This document shows positions 15,670 to 23,096 of a stretch of 64,000 bases of DNA, piece after piece. Below the pieces are notes generated by a model. The model saw nothing but the letters and a program-made list of their open reading frames with translations, had not been told where the DNA came from and did not search any database. The stretch lies in the NCBI GenBank assembly GCA_023228025.1, contig JALOCD010000004.1, positions 15,888 to 79,887 of the forward strand. Reading direction: 5' to 3'. This DNA comes from Prolixibacteraceae bacterium. Lineage in GTDB: Bacteria > Bacteroidota > Bacteroidia > Bacteroidales > Prolixibacteraceae. Within the stretch, counting starts at the first letter, position 1; every line of letters starts with the position of its first letter. Both the position numbers and the translations under genes were made by a program.

Positions 15670-16533
15670 TCAGGAAAAACTCCCACCAATATAGTCTCGG
15701 GTCAGCTGATGTTTTGGATTTGTAAAAATTTCGGTCGCACTGCCAAATTCAATCAGTTCGCCCATATACATGAATGCCACATAATCGGCTATTCGTCTCG
15801 CCTGCCTTAAAGTATGCGTTACCAAAACAATGCTGTACTCCTTCTTCAGGGAGAGAAAAAGTTGTTCAATTTTAGTAGTGGCGATGGGGTCAAGCGCGGA
15901 GGTGGCCTCATCTCCAAGAATGATTTCGGGTGAGACTGCCAGACCCCGGGCCAGGCACAATCTCTGCTGCTGACCGATAGAGAGCCGGATAGCCGGTGCT
16001 TTGAGCCGTTCCTTTACTTCTTCCCACAAACCCACTGCTTCCAATTGGTTTTTTACAATTTCGTATAGTTTTCGCTTGTTCCGCGTACCATGAATGCGGG
16101 GGCCATAAGCTACATTATCGAAGATCGACATAGGTAGCGGGCAAGGCCGTTGTGACAGCAATCCCATTTTTTTCCGGATATTCTCTACTTCAACATCCTT
16201 TCCGTGAATATTTACTCCGTCAACAAGCACTTCGCCTTCAATCTTTACATCAACCGAGTTCTGGAGCAGACGGTTAAAGGTCTTCAGCAAAGTGGTTTTT
16301 CCACATCCAGATGGCCCAATGATACAAGTAATGGCTTTGTCCGGGATGTCGAGACTAACATTTTTCAAAATATGGTTTTTGGTCAGATAGACATTCAGAT
16401 TTCTGACGCTAATATGTGGTTTTGTCTTGAAAATTTGATCAACAGCGACCTGATTTTGGGATTCCTTCATTACCTTGAATTTTTCGGTGGGTGAATCTAT
16501 ATGTTTTTCGATCCGAAGCAAATTTGGTATCAT
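15670..16533 (-). CDS. pstB: Phosphate ABC transporter ATPase
   Basis: A 287-residue ATPase that powers phosphate import through PstC/PstA. Walker A 'GPSGCGKT' lies at 73-80, the Q-loop near Gln128, the ABC signature 'LSIGQQQRLCLARGLA' at 184-199, Walker B 'IILGDEATSALD' ending at 215 and the switch His240. The Walker B is slightly unusual: most PstB proteins read 'LLLDEPTSALD', here 'LGDEATSALD'. The catalytic Glu is kept, so activity is likely. The N-terminal about 35 residues before the ABC fold are longer than in E. coli PstB. The start overlaps the pstA stop by four bases (ATGA), showing translational coupling. The usual downstream phoU is absent; a converging gene follows. Confidence 0.95.
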   Translation of the reverse strand: MIPNLLRIEKHIDSPTEKFKVMKESQNQVAVDQIFKTKPHISVRNLNVYLTKNHILKNVSLDIPDKAITCIIGPSGCGKTTLLKTFNRLLQNSVDVKIEGEVLVDGVNIHGKDVEVENIRKKMGLLSQRPCPLPMSIFDNVAYGPRIHGTRNKRKLYEIVKNQLEAVGLWEEVKERLKAPAIRLSIGQQQRLCLARGLAVSPEIILGDEATSALDPIATTKIEQLFLSLKKEYSIVLVTHTLRQARRIADYVAFMYMGELIEFGSATEIFTNPKHQLTRDYIGGSFS

Positions 16534-17384
16534 ATCTTGTTTTTTGAAAATTTACGACTGTAATAACGACCGGCAAGGCTCAAAACTAAAACGATGAAAG
16601 TAAGGATCAATGCGGCGGCATAAGCCCTGTCCTGAACTTCGACGATGGGACTGCTAAGCTGAAAGAATATGGCCAACGGTAAGGTTGCCACCGGTTGAGA
16701 AAGAGAGGTAGGAATGCTGTCGGTATAACCTGCGGTAAAAAGCACTGAAGCTGCATCACCAATGCCACGCCCAACCGAAAGGATGATGGCTGTAATAATT
16801 CCTGGGGCAACCTGACGCAAAATTGGCTTGATTATTTCAGACCGGGTTGCTCCCAAAGAAAGGGCGGCATCCATCATTTCTTTCGGCACACGTCTGACCA
16901 CTTCATCGATTGACCGAATCAGAATGGGAACAATCAGAAAAGTCACTGTCAGGATTCCGGCAAACAAGGAAGATCGTAAACCCAGGTACACCATCAGGGT
17001 AAATCCGAATGCCCCGTAAACAATGGAGGGGATTCCAAACAAAACATCGAACGACAAGCGTGTAAACTGTGCCAATCGAGACTTTTCCGGCAAATAAAGG
17101 TTAATGTACAAAACAATCGGAAGACTGAAACTCAGGCCAAGAGTTATTGATCCGATCACAATATACAACGAACCTATGATTGCATTGAGTAAACCGCCTT
17201 CCTTACCAATGTAAAATCCGCCACCGGGAATTTTCGAAACCATGTCCCAGCTCATTGCCGGAAGTCCCCTTTTGACAACTGCAACAATGATCATAAATAG
17301 AGAAACTACAATGATCATTGTGGCGGCCATCATTAACGCTTTGAAGATTTTTTCTTCCATTTTTTTTACTCGAAAATGTTTCAT
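16530..17384 (-). CDS. pstA: Phosphate ABC transporter permease PstA
   Basis: A 284-residue inner-membrane permease forming the phosphate channel with PstC. It has six hydrophobic segments. The ABC-permease EAA loop reads 'EMMDAALSLGATRSEIIKPI'. Other PstA features are 'IPGGGFYIGKEGGLLNAIIG' near the start, 'FGIPSIVYGAFGFTLMV' and 'SVGRGIGDAASVLFTAGY'. It overlaps pstC by ATGA at its start and pstB by ATGA at its end, so the three are translated as one operon. Confidence 0.95.
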   Translation of the reverse strand: MKHFRVKKMEEKIFKALMMAATMIIVVSLFMIIVAVVKRGLPAMSWDMVSKIPGGGFYIGKEGGLLNAIIGSLYIVIGSITLGLSFSLPIVLYINLYLPEKSRLAQFTRLSFDVLFGIPSIVYGAFGFTLMVYLGLRSSLFAGILTVTFLIVPILIRSIDEVVRRVPKEMMDAALSLGATRSEIIKPILRQVAPGIITAIILSVGRGIGDAASVLFTAGYTDSIPTSLSQPVATLPLAIFFQLSSPIVEVQDRAYAAALILTFIVLVLSLAGRYYSRKFSKNKI

Positions 17385-18292
17385 AGGGCAAAATTCTTTT
17401 CAATCCGGATTAAAACCAATCGTGAAATGGCATTAAAAGCGAGGATAATGACAAACAAAAGCAAGGCAGAAAGCATGAGAGCTGAGTCGTACATCGGAAT
17501 CGACATCATCTCACCGTAATTGTTTGCAATGAGTGCAGGCAACGGGTATGCAGGATCAAAAACCGAATTCGGCACTTCCGAGACATTTCCGCAGACCATG
17601 AGTACTGCAATTGTTTCTCCAAAGGCCCGGGAAAGCGCTAGAATGACTGCGGCGGCAAGGCCCGGAAACGATTTGCGCAATACCACTTTTTTGATGGTTT
17701 GCCAGTTGGTAGCGCCAAGGGAAAGCGAGGCTTCCCGCAAACCTCCTGGTAAGGCATCGAAGATTTCAATAAACACTGAAATCATCAGGGGAATGATCAT
17801 GATGGCTAGAACAATAGCGCCAGCCAACACGCTGTAGCCCGTTGAGAACTCAACAAAATGTGGCGCCAACGTTGTTGATATGAAGGGCACAACAACTAAT
17901 ATTCCCCAAACGCCATAAACCACCGGTGGAATTCCAGCCAATACATCAACCATAGGAAATACGATTTTTTTGATGTACGGCGCGGCATATTCTGAAAGAT
18001 AAATAGCAGAAAGCAGACAAAGCGGTAAGGAGATCAGGATTGCGATTCCGGTAACCCATAAGGTTCCCATGATGAAAGGATAAAACCCAAATTCACCCTT
18101 TAAAGGGCGCCAGCTTTCTCCTGATAAAAGACTCCACAACGATTGCTGATCCAATATCGGAACTGATTTATAATACAGGCTGATGCCTATGATAACCGCA
18201 AACGATAAAGAAATAACCGTCAGAAAAAGCATGGAATTCCGAAGTACTAATTCTTTAATCTTTCGATAGTTGTTGTATCGGATTTTATTCAT
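17381..18292 (-). CDS. pstC: Phosphate ABC transporter permease PstC
   Basis: A 303-residue inner-membrane permease with about six transmembrane segments. Diagnostic stretches are 'GFYPFIMGTLWVTGIAILIS', 'DVLAGIPPVVYGVWGILVVV', the EAA loop 'GLREASLSLGATNWQTIKKV' and 'ALSRAFGETIAVLMVCGN'. It pairs with PstA. It follows pstS after a 120-base gap containing a strong hairpin, so it is probably made in lower amounts than the binding protein. Confidence 0.95.
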   Translation of the reverse strand: MNKIRYNNYRKIKELVLRNSMLFLTVISLSFAVIIGISLYYKSVPILDQQSLWSLLSGESWRPLKGEFGFYPFIMGTLWVTGIAILISLPLCLLSAIYLSEYAAPYIKKIVFPMVDVLAGIPPVVYGVWGILVVVPFISTTLAPHFVEFSTGYSVLAGAIVLAIMIIPLMISVFIEIFDALPGGLREASLSLGATNWQTIKKVVLRKSFPGLAAAVILALSRAFGETIAVLMVCGNVSEVPNSVFDPAYPLPALIANNYGEMMSIPMYDSALMLSALLLFVIILAFNAISRLVLIRIEKNFAL

Positions 18293-18329
18293 TATCCCAA
18301 TTTAATTTTATCCATCTCAATTAAAACCT

Positions 18330-18362
18330 AAACCTGACAGGCTTTTTCATCCTGTCAGGTTT
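18330..18362 (-). terminator. Intra-operon hairpin between pstS and pstC
   Basis: A perfect 12-bp stem, 18330-18341 with 18351-18362 around a 9-base loop. On the minus strand it is followed by 'TAGGTTTTAATT', a weak T-run. It lies after pstS and before pstC, fitting partial termination or 3'-end protection of the pstS message. Confidence 0.7.
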
Positions 18363-18412
18363 GATAAATGCAGAAAAAAATCTGCTATTCAACAGTTTAT
18401 TAAAGTCCCCCT

Positions 18413-19366
18413 TTATTTTATCTTTTCCAGTCCGGTTGCAAGTTTTTCCTTCGAAAGATTAATATACCCGCTTTCCAAAACATATTTCTGTCCTTCGGTG
18501 AGCGACCATTTGATGAATTCGACCAACTCCTTTTTTACTGGTTTTCCGAAAGTCACAAAATAAAGGTCACGTGCCGGTGGTGATGGATATTTACCGGTGG
18601 CGATGGCATTGACGATTTCGTCCATGGTATTGTAAAAATTCTCATCCGGATCTATTTTCCCATTCTTATTGATGTCCAATGGAAGAACTTTAATGCCTGG
18701 ATTGGGCTTTTTAGTTTGGGCATCATAAGCATAACCAATATTATTGAACGCAATTCCTGAAGGATCTTTTGATACGGCTTGTGCCAGTCCCGGATCACCG
18801 AAAACACCAACACCTAAAAGATCTTCCTGCTTTTTGCCCAGGTATTTTGCCCAGGTTTCAGCAGCTCCGCAGGCATCGGAACGGGTGTAAATACGAATTG
18901 GCACCTTACTGTTTGTGCCTAGAGCTTGTCCCCAGGTTTTCGTTTTACCGGTTATAAAAACTTTGATGGCTGCATCGCGGTCTAAACCAATGGTCAGGAT
19001 GTCTTTAATATTGGGGTTTACCGCACTAACTGTAGGTACTACTGCATCTTTGGTAACACCAATGGCATAAGCTCCCTTTTTAGTTTCCTCCGGATAAATT
19101 TCGCGTGACACCATTCCGATATCGACCATGTTCGACAGGGCATCTGTCATTCCTTTACCGGCCCCACCGGCTGAAATGTCAATTTTTACTCCCGGATGGA
19201 TTTTTCTGAATTCTTCGGCCCATTTTACAGTGAGCGGATACAGCGCAAATGCACCGGAAATACTGATACTTCCTTTTAAAGACTCTTTGGGCTGACTCGA
19301 TACTTTACTGGCTGAAAGTGTTGATATCAGCAGTAGAGCAAAAAAATATGAAGTGAATTTTTTCAT
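18413..19366 (-). CDS. pstS: Periplasmic phosphate-binding protein
   Basis: A 317-residue high-affinity phosphate-binding protein with a signal peptide (residues 1-24, ending 'VSSQ'). The fold begins 'SISISGAFALYPLTVKWAEE', and the phosphate-site loops include 'ISAGGAGKGMTDALSN' and 'RSDACGAAETWAKYLG'. The Ser and Thr residues of the canonical 'GSGT' and 'RxDxSGT' sites are partly replaced (SGAF, RSDACGAAE), so its binding site differs from E. coli PstS. It follows the porin gene by 27 bases, so both are probably on one transcript. Confidence 0.9.
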   Translation of the reverse strand: MKKFTSYFFALLLISTLSASKVSSQPKESLKGSISISGAFALYPLTVKWAEEFRKIHPGVKIDISAGGAGKGMTDALSNMVDIGMVSREIYPEETKKGAYAIGVTKDAVVPTVSAVNPNIKDILTIGLDRDAAIKVFITGKTKTWGQALGTNSKVPIRIYTRSDACGAAETWAKYLGKKQEDLLGVGVFGDPGLAQAVSKDPSGIAFNNIGYAYDAQTKKPNPGIKVLPLDINKNGKIDPDENFYNTMDEIVNAIATGKYPSPPARDLYFVTFGKPVKKELVEFIKWSLTEGQKYVLESGYINLSKEKLATGLEKIK

Positions 19367-19393
19367 CGCATATAAATTAAATTTAGTGACTAA

Positions 19394-20533
19394 TTAAAAA
19401 CCGATTTGAAGCTGAACATTGGCAAAATTGTTGTCGATGCTAGTACCTTCTTCCTGTTTGATTGTATAGTTGATCTGTAATTTGGTATTGGCATTGAAGT
19501 TATAATTCACACCCAATACCACCCAGGTTGAAGCATTATCAGCTTTGGCTTTGTCCGCATCATAAAAATCGTATTTGGCTACCAATTGAACTTTTTTCTG
19601 AAGTAGATAATATCCGCCAAGTAAATAATATCCGTCCCGTTCTGTAAGATCGTCCTTCCCGTAAATATATTCGCTACGTAAGGAGAAGTTTTTCCGGTCG
19701 TAGCTCACGTCAAAACCAAAACGGTCGCGGTTAACTATTTTTGAAGGGGTTGTAACGACTGTACCAGTTTTAACTTCGGGTACAAAGCGTGAACCATCAT
19801 ACCATGCGCCACTAACTGCGAGACCAGTCACCGGATAAAGAATCAGGCGTGCAGCATAATCTTTATCTTCGTCTTTATCAGCAGTATTTATTCCTGAGCC
19901 GTTGTAAACACCCAAACGGTAATCAACCACCGGACGGTCTTTCAATTTCAGAATGGTACCACCAAGCAGGATTCCAATGTCGCGGCCATTCTGGTTGCCA
20001 CCCACATCTTTCCCGCGGGCAGTTAAAGCCTCTACCACCTGCGAGCGATCTATCAATTCAAGTTTTGTTGAACTGGTAAGGTTCTCGACCGAGAATGGGA
20101 TTTTGGCCTGACCAAAAGTGATATTCAAATAATCGTTCACTTTTAATTCGGCATAAGCATCAATAAGTTTGGGAGTTCCGGCAAGGTCGAACTGAAACCG
20201 ATAGCCCCAGTAAGGAGAGATCGAACCTTTTAAATCAACACGGGCCCGACGGATATCAAATCCATCAATTGAACCTGTTTGTTCCGATGCCTGATAACGT
20301 ACCTGAGTATATCCGGCAAGGGCGATTTTTTTACCTGCATTTACCGGGTATACTTTTACTTTGGCCAGGTTGGCTTGGGCTGCAATGGCCGCTTCTGCAC
20401 GAATGGAATCGGCTTCCTTTGGTGCGATTAGATTCTTTTGAACCAGAACGTTCAAAATGTCATCGGTCGACTGAGATTTTAAAGGAAGTACAAAAACGAC
20501 TGAAATCAGTATTAAAAAGAATAGTTTTTTCAT
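19394..20533 (-). CDS. OprO/OprP-type phosphate-selective porin
   Basis: A 379-residue outer-membrane beta-barrel of the phosphate-selective porin O/P family. The start is set at 20533: there 'MKKLFFLILISVVFVLPLKS' is a clear signal peptide, whereas an upstream extension to 20695 is cysteine-rich and unlike the family. A short helical segment (about 25-55) is followed by 'AGYTQVRYQASEQ', 'GFDIRRARVDLKGSISPYWG' and 'FGQAKIPFSVENLTSSTKLE', the usual first strands. The C-terminus ends 'ANVQLQIGF', with the terminal Phe used for BAM insertion. It heads the pst operon and provides the outer-membrane route for phosphate or polyphosphate. Confidence 0.9.
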   Translation of the reverse strand: MKKLFFLILISVVFVLPLKSQSTDDILNVLVQKNLIAPKEADSIRAEAAIAAQANLAKVKVYPVNAGKKIALAGYTQVRYQASEQTGSIDGFDIRRARVDLKGSISPYWGYRFQFDLAGTPKLIDAYAELKVNDYLNITFGQAKIPFSVENLTSSTKLELIDRSQVVEALTARGKDVGGNQNGRDIGILLGGTILKLKDRPVVDYRLGVYNGSGINTADKDEDKDYAARLILYPVTGLAVSGAWYDGSRFVPEVKTGTVVTTPSKIVNRDRFGFDVSYDRKNFSLRSEYIYGKDDLTERDGYYLLGGYYLLQKKVQLVAKYDFYDADKAKADNASTWVVLGVNYNFNANTKLQINYTIKQEEGTSIDNNFANVQLQIGF

Positions 20534-20923
20534 ATTTATATTATTGTCGATTGATTTACTGTAGAATTTTCGCTGATTTGGCCACCACATCCGCATTTGG
20601 AAAACCAGGCAACACATTCGAAGACAACAACACGACATTGCATTCAGGTTGCCAGCATCTTTCATATGTTTATATTTTTGTTTTTCAGTGGCCATATGGA
20701 ACTCCCAATAATCATCCGCCTGTGTGTGAAAGATTTTCTCATGGTCGTTTCATCAGTAGTAAATTGTGATTGGATAATTTTCGTTTCGTTTTCATTTTTT
20801 TATGCTATTCAAAGTGACAATCCAAAAATAGACACAATGTCTACCAATTTAGTGTACATTTGCAAGAGATAATCGATGTTAAGACATGAAATATTTAAGC
20901 CCGACAGTTACATTATTTTAGTT
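20534..20923. other. Control region between the pst operon and the FNR/Rrf2 operon
   Basis: Shared intergenic region of two divergent operons. It holds the palindrome TAGACA-caa-TGTCTA (20829-20843) and a TACATTTG -7 box (20855-20862) for the rightward pair. I find no clear promoter for the leftward porin-pst operon. Open frames here look like chance. Confidence 0.6.
20829..20862 (+). promoter_or_regulatory. Promoter with overlapping palindromic operator
   Basis: TACATTTG at 20855-20862 fits the Bacteroidota -7 element. The inverted repeat TAGACA (20829-20834), CAA, TGTCTA (20838-20843) sits where the -33 element would be, and no good TTTG is visible there. A regulator bound at the palindrome could either block or replace -33 contact. 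The start site would be near 20869, leaving a leader of about 55 bases to the ATG at 20924. Confidence 0.5.
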
Positions 20924-21622
20924 ATGAAAGACGAAACGAAACAATTGTATGATTGCAATGCTTGCGTATTCAAGTCATTAAGCTGTCTTCTTCTGACTGA
21001 AGATGAATTCGAAGTCATTCGGAATCAATCCATTCAGGTAAAGTTCTCAAAAGGAGAAACCGTTTTTAAGCAAGGGGGGAAAGCCGGCAGTTTGATTTTT
21101 CTGCACAAGGGAATCGTAAAATATACGTACGAGTATGAAACCGGGAAAACCTACATCATGACGGTTACCAAAGGGCCGAAATTATTGGGTGGTGCAAATT
21201 TGTTCTTTAAGGCCACCAATATATTTTCTATTGTGGCTGTTGAGGAATGTGAGATCTGCTATATTGATTTTGACACCATCAAGCAGGCTTCCATGAAAAA
21301 TCCCAATTATCTGATGGCCCTTTGTGAGAGTGCCCTGAACATGTTTCAACACTCCATCTTTAATTTCATCAGTCTTGCGCATAACCAGGTAAACGGGCGT
21401 ATAGCCAATATTTTACTCTACCTTTGGGACCACGTTTACAAAGATTCGCCTTACGAGTTTAACCTTAGTCGCAAGGAATTAGCCGAATTCGCTGCGTGTT
21501 CGCACGAAAATGTGATCTCGACACTCAGCAAGTTCAAAAAAGAGGGCCTTTTGCAGCTCGAAGGGAAAAAAATTACCATTTGCAATTATAGTGAAATGAA
21601 AAAAATCAGTAAACTTGGATAA
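20924..21622 (+). CDS. FNR-like Crp/Fnr-family regulator with four candidate Fe-S cysteines
   Basis: A 232-residue transcription factor. An N-terminal segment with Cys11-x2-Cys14-x6-Cys21 precedes a cyclic-nucleotide-type beta barrel (about 30-130) and a winged helix at the C-terminus ('LSRKELAEFAACSHENVIST', then 'KFKKEGLLQLEGKKITI'). Cys112 in 'CYIDFDTI' lines up with Cys122 of E. coli FNR ('CEIPFETL'), and the N-terminal cysteines resemble FNR C20-x2-C23-x5-C29. This suggests an oxygen- or NO-sensitive [4Fe-4S] cluster; the extra residue in the last spacing is a caution. The start is set at 20924 because the ATG at 20876 would leave almost no leader after the promoter. The Rrf2 gene begins one base after its stop. 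Confidence 0.85.
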   Translation: MKDETKQLYDCNACVFKSLSCLLLTEDEFEVIRNQSIQVKFSKGETVFKQGGKAGSLIFLHKGIVKYTYEYETGKTYIMTVTKGPKLLGGANLFFKATNIFSIVAVEECEICYIDFDTIKQASMKNPNYLMALCESALNMFQHSIFNFISLAHNQVNGRIANILLYLWDHVYKDSPYEFNLSRKELAEFAACSHENVISTLSKFKKEGLLQLEGKKITICNYSEMKKISKLG

Positions 21623-21623
21623 T

Positions 21624-22067
21624 ATGTTATCAAAGAAGACCAGATATGCCATTTTGGCGATGAAACACCTTTCCAGTAAATATGGGAAAGGGGTGGTATT
21701 AATCAGTGATATTGCAAAGGCAGAGAATCTTCCAATCCGTTTTCTTGAGAATATTCTGTTGGAACTCAAAAAGAATGGCTACTTGGGAAGTAAACCAGGC
21801 AAGAACGGAGGATATTACCTGATCAAACATCCAAAGGAGATCAACCTGGCTCAAATTGTCAGGTATTTTGAAGGAACGATAGCCTTGCTTTATTGTGTGT
21901 CGGAAAAAGCCTACCAACCCTGCGAATTTTGCATGGATGAAAGGACATGTAAAATAAAATCAGTATTCAAGGAAATCCGTAATTACACCTATCAGAAACT
22001 TGAGCAGACTAAGCTATCTGACCTGGTTGATCTTGACGAGAGCGATTCCATAATGTATTCAATCTGA
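21624..22067 (+). CDS. Rrf2-family regulator with a cysteine cluster
   Basis: A 147-residue Rrf2 protein. The winged-helix DNA-binding part reads 'MLSKKTRYAILAMKHLSSKY', 'ISDIAKAENLPIRFLENILL', 'LKKNGYLGSKPGKNGGYYL'. The effector region contains Cys91, Cys100, Cys103 and Cys109 (C-x8-C-x2-C-x5-C). Fe-S members such as IscR and NsrR use three cysteines in this same region (IscR C92, C98, C104), so cluster binding is plausible though the spacing differs. The ATG at 21624 is preferred over a TTG nine bases upstream. It is coupled to the FNR-like gene, so the two sensors are made together. Confidence 0.85.
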   Translation: MLSKKTRYAILAMKHLSSKYGKGVVLISDIAKAENLPIRFLENILLELKKNGYLGSKPGKNGGYYLIKHPKEINLAQIVRYFEGTIALLYCVSEKAYQPCEFCMDERTCKIKSVFKEIRNYTYQKLEQTKLSDLVDLDESDSIMYSI

Positions 22068-22095
22068 TTCTTTATTTAGGTTTTATTATCTTGGG

Positions 22096-22800
22096 CTAAT
22101 CCTTTATACACCTAACGCTGAAACCACTTTTTTTACTGTAGGCGGTTGCGCGTTGTGCACAATTGTTTTCACAGGGGATTTGTCGGTTCATGGCAAAACC
22201 TGGGATATTTAGAAATTCTGTGTTGGCCCACAAATAGTTATAATTAATTACATCAACGAATACACCATTTGGATCACGACAACCTCCAGGTACTGCCGAA
22301 AAGCCAGTCGAATTGGTGGATGTATTCGGGTTTGGCCAATGCGCGACACCAGATTCCCTGATCTTTAGGTTCGCAGCAAGTTCCCCTCCCAAATAAGTAG
22401 TCATCGTTCCCCATTCTGAATCAGATGGAACATGCCAGCCTGTCGGACAAAGATTGGTGGCAGCTACGGTATACCAATTGTACAATGCCCCATAGATCTC
22501 TTTGTTGATGGTTTCGTTGTTGTACCAGCAATAACCTGGGGTAGTCAAAGCTCCCCACGAAGTAGCATTAACCACATGTGGGATCGGTGAGCCATCGTTA
22601 AATTTCGTCGTTTTTAAGTTTTCCGCCATCCAAACCTGTGTGCCGATCGTGACCGTTTCATAAACGTTTCCATCCGGATCAGTAACCGTCTTTGGTTGGT
22701 CTGTATTGTCCCCCAATGGAGGAGGACATCCGGTAAGAACGATTAACAACAAACCCAAAACAGACAATGTTCTCAATTCCAAGGTGTATTCACTTTTCAT
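22096..22800 (-). CDS. FISUMP-domain lipoprotein
   Basis: A 234-residue lipoprotein with lipobox 'LTGC' (Cys25) followed by an almost complete FISUMP domain: 'DPDGNVYETVTIGTQVWMAE', 'NLKTTKFNDG', 'GYCWYNNE', 'GALYNWYTVAATNLCPTGWH', 'GFSAVPGGCRD', ending 'GFSVRCIKD'. It is closely related to the C-terminal domain of the 641-residue protein at 1099-3024, but has no repeat modules. Surface exposure is likely from the family and lipobox; a biochemical role is unknown. It converges on the Rrf2 gene with a gap of only 28 bases. Confidence 0.85.
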   Translation of the reverse strand: MKSEYTLELRTLSVLGLLLIVLTGCPPPLGDNTDQPKTVTDPDGNVYETVTIGTQVWMAENLKTTKFNDGSPIPHVVNATSWGALTTPGYCWYNNETINKEIYGALYNWYTVAATNLCPTGWHVPSDSEWGTMTTYLGGELAANLKIRESGVAHWPNPNTSTNSTGFSAVPGGCRDPNGVFVDVINYNYLWANTEFLNIPGFAMNRQIPCENNCAQRATAYSKKSGFSVRCIKD

Positions 22801-22964
22801 CGCTCGGTATTTTAATCAGACTACTCAAAGTTAAAACATTCGTCCTTGAGATCAAAGCAATTTCTTAACAATAAAGGCTTAATTGACAAAAATACCCCGG
22901 AGGCTGAACACCGGTTAATACCTGATATATCAATTGTCGTTGAAACGTTGCATGTAGTTTCAGG

Positions 22965-23072
22965 CTAGAAAACGATCCCGACCGTAAGACTCAGCGCTTT
23001 AGTACGGTAATCGTCTGGCTGGTTTGCAATTGACGTTGATGTGGTCAGGTTAATTCCAATAAGGTACTTTTG
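22965..23072 (-). pseudogene. C-terminal scrap of an outer-membrane beta-barrel gene
   Basis: Between in-frame stops at 23073-23075 and 22965-22967 the minus strand encodes 35 residues ending 'TKALSLTVGIVF'. Alternating hydrophobic residues and a terminal Phe are typical of the last strand of a BAM-inserted barrel. No start or earlier part survives. It lies just downstream of the five-gene exported cluster and may be what remains of a sixth gene. Confidence 0.35.
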
Positions 23073-23096
23073 TTACAAATGATTGTTGGGCAGACG

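Noticed and set aside
20534..20695. 54-codon N-terminal extension of the porin gene
   Set aside because: The extension is Cys-rich and unlike the family, and would bury the clear signal peptide that starts at 20533.
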